Assembly: GCA_016713335.1 (NCBI GenBank) | Contig: JADJPH010000021.1 | Span: 1 to 64,000, forward strand | Direction: 5' to 3' | Source: Candidatus Fredericiella danica | GTDB lineage: Bacteria > Chloroflexota > Anaerolineae > Caldilineales > Caldilineaceae | DNA length: 64,000 nt | In this document: piece by piece, positions 58,589 to 64,000 of the stretch | Layout of the letters: each line of letters opens with the position of its first letter | How positions within the stretch are numbered: position 1 is the stretch's first letter | Notes under the pieces: generated by a model | The model's database searches: none | What the model was told of the DNA's origin: nothing | What the model saw: the letters and a program-made list of their open reading frames with translations, nothing else | Made by a program: the position numbers and the translations under genes

Positions 58589-59572
58589 ATGCAGTACGTA
58601 AATCTCGGTAAGACCGGGCTAAAGGTCTCACGCATCTGTCTGGGCTGCATGACCTACGGCGTACCCGATCGCGGTTCACACCTGTGGACGCTGGACGAGC
58701 AGGCCAGCCGCCCCTTTATCGCGCGTGCGCTTGAACTGGGCATCAACTTTTTTGATACCGCTAACGTCTACTCGGACGGCACGAGCGAAGAGATTGTCGG
58801 TCGCGCCCTGGCAGATATGGCGCGCCGCGACGAGGTAGTGATCGCCACCAAAGTCCACGGCAAGATGCGCCCGGACCCAAATGGCGGCGGGCTCTCGCGC
58901 AAGGCGATATTGACCGAGATCGACCACAGCTTGCGCCGTCTGGGAACCGACTATGTCGACCTGTACCAGATCCACAGGTTTGACTACAACACTCCTGTTG
59001 AAGAGACGCTGGAGGCGTTGCATGACGTCGTCAAGGCTGGCAAGGCGCGCTATATCGGTGCATCGTCGATGTATGCGTGGCAGTTCTGCAAGGCGCTCCA
59101 CCTGGCCGATCGCCATGGCTGGACGCGTTTTGTCTCGATGCAGAATCACTACAACCTGATCTATCGCGAAGAGGAACGGGAAATGATGGGGCTGTGCCAT
59201 GAGGAAGGGATAGGCGTGATCCCCTGGAGTCCACTCGCGCGTGGCAAACTCACGCGACCATGGACCGCTGAGCCAACCGCCCGCGCGCTGACCGATGAGT
59301 TTGGAAAAACACTGTATGTGACAACCGAAGAAGCCGACCAGCGCGTCATCGAGCAGGTGCTGAGTGTCGCCGCGGCGCGTGGCGTCTCACCCGCGCAGAT
59401 CGCGCTTGCGTGGATGCTCCACAAGCCCGTCGTCACGGCGCCGATCATCGGTGCGTCAAAGATGCATCAACTGGAAGACGCGGTTGCTGCGCTGTCGATC
59501 AGCCTTTTGCCTGAGGAAATCGCAGCGCTTGAGGCGCCGTACGTCCCACATCCGGTGTTGGGTTTTGCGTAG
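58589..59572 (+). CDS. Aldo/keto reductase
   Basis: A 327-residue intact NAD(P)H-dependent reductase: SRICLGCMTYGVPDRG, FFDTANVYSDGTSEE (catalytic Asp and Tyr), VIATKVHGKMR (Lys), and DLYQIHRFDYNTP (His). LAWMLHKPVVTAPIIGASK is the cofactor phosphate region. GAAAGGAAG precedes the ATG. It is divergent from the isomerase with an 88-base shared control region, consistent with sugar metabolism. It is the intact paralogue of the remnant at 3477-4447, and a foldback element lies just past its stop. Confidence 0.93.
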   Translation: MQYVNLGKTGLKVSRICLGCMTYGVPDRGSHLWTLDEQASRPFIARALELGINFFDTANVYSDGTSEEIVGRALADMARRDEVVIATKVHGKMRPDPNGGGLSRKAILTEIDHSLRRLGTDYVDLYQIHRFDYNTPVEETLEALHDVVKAGKARYIGASSMYAWQFCKALHLADRHGWTRFVSMQNHYNLIYREEEREMMGLCHEEGIGVIPWSPLARGKLTRPWTAEPTARALTDEFGKTLYVTTEEADQRVIEQVLSVAAARGVSPAQIALAWMLHKPVVTAPIIGASKMHQLEDAVAALSISLLPEEIAALEAPYVPHPVLGFA

Positions 59573-59598
59573 GGAAACCGCCGCCTCGCGTCCTATAC

Positions 59599-59916
59599 GC
59601 ATCAAGCTAAGGACCAAACCCTCCCGCCAAGCCGCAAAGACGCAAAGGGAAGACAAAAGGAGTTCTCCCGCGGGGACGCTGAGCCGCAGGGGGAGGACGG
59701 GGAGAAACGATCAACGCGGAGACGCGGAGGGATGCGGAGCGCGCAGAGGGGGAAGGGAAGATGACAGGATGGCTCGGTGAGCGGTAAGAATTTGCCTTCA
59801 GGGGACTTCGTCCTTCTGCTCCTCTCCGCGCTCTCCGCGCTAACTCCGCGTCTCCGCGTTGATCTTTCTGCCCCCGTCTTCCCCATGGCGGGTGGCTGTG
59901 GTCCTTAGCTTGATGC
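59599..59916. mobile_element. 318-bp foldback element with 31-bp terminal inverted repeats (MITE-like)
   Basis: Left end 59599-59629 (GCATCAAGCTAAGGACCA...) and right end 59886-59916 are imperfect inverted copies of about 31 bases, with the outer 18 identical. A second, longer inverted pair lies inside: about 59689-59735 against 59838-59884, both containing GATCAACGCGGAGACGC. A loop of about 60 bases (59761-59820) separates them. No open frame of interest is present. The structure fits a non-autonomous foldback/MITE element or a large structured intergenic repeat. Related pieces occur at 4505-4627 and 11855-11962. No clear target-site duplication is visible. The remaining sequence to 60095 holds GATAAT (59999-60004) as a possible -10 box for the kinase. 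Confidence 0.65.
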
Positions 59917-60095
59917 CTATGGGCTACAAACCGCACCTACGCATGACGCGATGTGTATTGTGCCCGGCTATGCTTGTGGCAATCCTTCCCAGCGTGTGGG
60001 ATAATCTCTTTATAGCAGAAATGCGCGTCTGGTTCTCAGCCGGACGATGATCTGATCGACTACCCTAAAAACTCAAATAGGTGGGAGAGACCAAT

Positions 60096-61694
<1,599 letters not shown>

Positions 61695-61695
<1 letters not shown>

Positions 61696-62234
61696 TGAAA
61701 TTCGTTGCATTCATAAGAAACATAAATGTGGGGCAAACCAGGTTCCCAAGTCGCTCGCAACTGGAGCAGGCGTTTCTGGCCTCGGGAGCACGAAGTGCTG
61801 TCTCCTTTCAAAGCAACGGAACGGTAGTGATCGAACTGGTGAACGACGCGAACCTGGAGATTCTGAGGGATCACGTCAGCGAGTATTTGCGGTCACGATG
61901 TAATTTTTCAGAGGCGATCTTCGTGAGAGACCTCGAATCGATCAGAAGCCTCGTTCACCAGGACCCTTACGCGGTTGTTGATTGTGAAAGATATCCCCAC
62001 AGATATGTTTCTTACTACGAGTTCACTGACACCGTAGAAGGGGTGTTTCCCCTAGAGTCGCCAAAGCAAGATTGCCTGGTCTTCGCTGGGACGGGCCAAG
62101 AAGCATACAGCATCGCCAGAGACATCAGAGGAATTTCGGGCTACCCAACACCGGTGCTCGAGAGAAGGCTGCAGGTCCCAGTGACTACCCGCAGTTGGAC
62201 CACCCTACTGCGGCTCACAGCAAAATTCAACTAG
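61695..62234 (+). CDS. DUF1697 protein
   Basis: A 179-residue protein of the DUF1697 family: FVAFIRNINVG at the start, then LEQAFLASGARSAVSFQSNG (the duplicated ferredoxin-like half), and WTTLLRLTAKF at the end. The GTG start overlaps the kinase stop by one base. Function is unknown. Codon use is less GC-biased than that of the neighbours, hinting at transfer. Confidence 0.8.
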
Positions 62235-62239
62235 ACGTG

Positions 62240-62825
62240 AGAGCCGAGCAATAGAGTATGCCGATAACATGATCCAGGCATTTCTTGCATCTATTCCCTC
62301 GTCGATCAGGCTAGTTGTGGTTGACGCAAGCGACGATGATACTCTCAACCTAATCCGGACCACCCGCCCGAAACGTACGACGCCGAGATCAGTTTCGCAC
62401 CCGATTACTTCGAGCAAGTTCGAGGATACGGAGCAGCAGATGCAGTATACGGACCAAAGCGTTCCCAGTATGAGTATCAAACCTACTATCTCTGGTTTTC
62501 ACGCGGCCAGCGATTGTTGGCTGGATGCGGAATTCCTGCGGTCTCCGGGTCAAACCTCCTAGTACGTCGCCGCGCATTCCTCGCCACGGACGGCTTTTCC
62601 CGTGATCTGACCTGCAATGAGGATTCGGAATACGGATGGCGGCTGGCGCGCCTGAAATTTGAAGTCAAGTTTGCACCGAACCTCATTGTGTATGAACGTG
62701 ACCATCGACGCCTACAACAAGGAGTTGCGCGTAAGACCATTCACTCGCTCGTACGATGTTCTCTGCTCTATTCCGATCTGATGCCGGAAAGGCTGCGAAC
62801 TGGGGACTGGGGATATTGGTCATGA
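62240..62825 (+). pseudogene. GT2 glycosyltransferase remnant
   Basis: An upstream frame reads NMIQAFLASIPSSIRLVVVD and ASDDDTLNLIRTTRP, the N-terminal nucleotide-binding strand of a GT-A enzyme. About 25 codons later it degenerates. A second frame reads GIPAVSGSNLLVRRRAFLAT and DGFSRDLTCNEDSEYGWRLA, the acceptor-side half with the conserved ED dyad. The segment between, normally carrying DxD, is scrambled. The stop overlaps the next ATG (ATGA), a sign that this was once a glycosyltransferase operon. Confidence 0.7.
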
Positions 62826-62926
62826 CATCGATGCGCATCGCTCTGTTTACCGAGACATTTCTGCCAAAGGTAGATGGAGCGGCTGGCGTTCATTGGTTTG
62901 CTCGGCGTCGCGCTGGCCTTTCTTAG
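62822..62926 (+). pseudogene. GT4-type glycosyltransferase start fused to a membrane-protein tail
   Basis: Nineteen codons encode TSMRIALFTETFLPKVDG, the typical N-terminus of a GT4 (GT-B) glycosyltransferase, and then the homology ends. In the next frame IGLLGVALAFLSRWLLLRVR (to 62958) reads as the last transmembrane helix of a different protein. The junction near 62880 looks like a deletion that removed the body of one gene and the head of another. Non-functional. Confidence 0.65.
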
Positions 62927-62987
62927 TCGCTGGCTCTTGCTCCGGGTAAGGTGAAGGAAAATCGGCGCGTATGCTGAGCGGATCGCC

Positions 62988-63750
62988 CTATTCGAGGTTG
63001 GGTAGCTTGGCCGTGATGTCAGGTTGGGCAGCTAATTTCAGATGTTTGTCAAAAACGCGATAATCCGCCGGCGCGAGTCTGCCGCCGATTCGGCATTGTA
63101 TTCGCCGCCGCCAAAAACGAACGCAATCACGCGGATCAAGAAGTGGGGCCGTGTCGGCTGGTGATCATTCTGAAGAAGGCGTGGTCGGTGCCGGCATATT
63201 CCTTGATATCGTGGTCGATGCCGGCCGCCGTCAGAATGTTTTCAAGCTGCACCGCGGCGCCTTTGATGGTGCGATCTTTTGCGCCGTAGCTGGCCACAAT
63301 GGGACAGGCTTTTCGGAGGAACTCATCGGCATCCTTGGGGAGTGCGCCGTAGTTGACACTGGCAGCGGCGTAGTCACCGGTCGGCGCCAGCAGGAGCGCA
63401 AAGCCGCCGCCAAAGCAGAAGCCGATCACACCCACCTTGCCGGTGCAGTTGTCGTGGGCCAGCAGCCACTGGCGGACGGCCTCCACCCGTTCAAACATGG
63501 GGCCTTCCCGGCGGCCAAAGTCGCGGATGACCTCACGCAGACAATTGAGAAAGGTGCCTCCGTCAAACAGGTCAGGTGCTGCGGCAAGATAGCCTTCACT
63601 GGCCAGCCAGTCGGCCTGGCTGCGTAGATCGTTGCTCATCCCCAGCGCATCGTGAATGACACACACCCCGGGCCAGGGGCCAGCGCCCGCGGGCACGGCA
63701 ACGTAGGTCGAAAGGTCTCCTGCACTAGACTCGATGTTCATGATAGTCAT
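62988..63750 (-). CDS. Dienelactone hydrolase family protein (one frameshift)
   Basis: About 250 residues, alpha/beta hydrolase. VCVIHDALGMSNDLRSQADW, then the nucleophile in GVIGFCFGGGFALLL (Cys of the DLH family), Asp in VASYGAKDRTIKG, and His in GTDHAFF. The first frame stops at 63136; one base near 63160 restores NDHQPTRPHFLIRVIAFVFG and a terminal helix (RRRIIAFFDKHLKLAA) to 62988. GGAG precedes ATG 63750. Natural substrate unknown; in cells it acts on lactones or esters. Confidence 0.87.
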
Positions 63751-63769
63751 GCTGTACTCCGCTCACTCG

Positions 63770-64000
63770 TTAGCCGCAGATGACGCCTGTTGACGCTTGC
63801 GTCGCCTTCAATAGCTTCTCCACGACATCGAAATCAATTCTTTCGGGCTTGGAGTAACGAATACACCCCTTGCCCAAACTCACCCCTTTCCCTGGAGCAG
63901 GGCTCGATGCGCGTCCATCACCTGCGTTTCTGAGGATGTATAACGCAATAAAATGCTTCTGGCTTGCGAAACCCACCTCCACTTCGCCGTTACGCACGTA
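63770..64000 (-). CDS. DUF1801 (YdhG-like) protein, 5' end outside window
   Basis: C-terminal 77 residues of a DUF1801 protein: VRNGEVEVGFASQKHFIALY and GKGCIRYSKPERIDFDVVEK. Between them the frame reads NAGDGRASSPAP, but the adjacent frame reads VMDAHRALLQ, the expected helix, so a compensating +1/-1 indel pair lies at 63855-63920. DUF1801 proteins resemble frataxin-like iron-binding folds, but their role is unclear. It lies 19 bases upstream of the dienelactone hydrolase on the same strand. Confidence 0.72.
   Translation of the reverse strand, partial: YVRNGEVEVGFASQKHFIALYILRNAGDGRASSPAPGKGVSLGKGCIRYSKPERIDFDVVEKLLKATQASTGVICG

Overview
The window is GC-rich bacterial chromosome with no rRNA, tRNA, CRISPR array, phage or transposase that I could recognise. 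Gene content (long multi-PAS histidine kinases, DUF1254, M28 peptidase, GH38 mannosidase, FGGY kinase, dense operons separated by long hairpins, GGAG-type ribosome sites) looks most like a Chloroflexota (Anaerolineae/Caldilineae-like) genome. That assignment is inference from gene families, not from a marker gene.

A caution governs the whole annotation. Many genes are broken by one-base frameshifts, and several conserved domains carry compensating +1/-1 pairs (24275-24325, 50888-50935, 63855-63920). This pattern across unrelated housekeeping and accessory genes points to uncorrected indels in a draft assembly more than to mass pseudogenisation. Three loci cannot be explained this way. The CoA-disulfide reductase (44077-45559) and the metallophosphatase (55915-57385) lack about 90-110 internal residues, and the glycosyltransferase remnants (62240-62958) are chimeric.

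Layout. 1-11 kb: LuxR-type regulator end, arylsulfatase, two small paralogous proteins, a decayed aldo/keto reductase, cupin, terpene-cyclase-like protein, CHAP-like secreted protein, M28 peptidase, AbrB/PIN toxin-antitoxin, TolB-like propeller, EamA transporter. 11-18 kb: remnants of a gamma-glutamylcyclotransferase and a kinase ATPase domain, arsM-arsR with an ArsR operator array, then a TetR-controlled MacB-like ABC/FtsX cassette. 18-24.5 kb: two tandem multi-PAS histidine kinases. 24.6-31 kb: TAP-type lipoprotein hydrolase, phospholipase C-like phosphoesterase, DUF1254 protein, GAP-family membrane protein, PadR regulator. 31-37 kb: a glutamine/glutamate acid-resistance module, with antiporter-like APC permease, glutaminase, glutamate decarboxylase and a second APC permease. 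37-43.6 kb: a tight eight-gene minus-strand operon joining two radical SAM enzymes, a RAM-TusA protein, DsrE, DoxX, DUF2064, GT2 and a GT-C membrane glycosyltransferase. This is the best candidate for an undescribed system. 44-50.4 kb: CoA-disulfide reductase remnant, DHFR-like reductase, GNAT, secreted unknown protein, and a NapH-like polyferredoxin with an exported partner carrying a duplicated domain. 50.4-57.4 kb: GH38 mannosidase, third PAS kinase, phosphatase-LysM remnant. 57.4-64 kb: xylose-isomerase-like protein, aldo/keto reductase, FGGY kinase (a sugar module), DUF1697, glycosyltransferase debris, dienelactone hydrolase, DUF1801.

Intergenic DNA is rich in structure. It holds a dispersed family of foldback elements (4.5, 11.9 and 59.6-59.9 kb), several perfect long palindromes (3.1, 24.5, 46.7 kb) and clear operators at arsR, the toxin-antitoxin pair and the tetR promoter.
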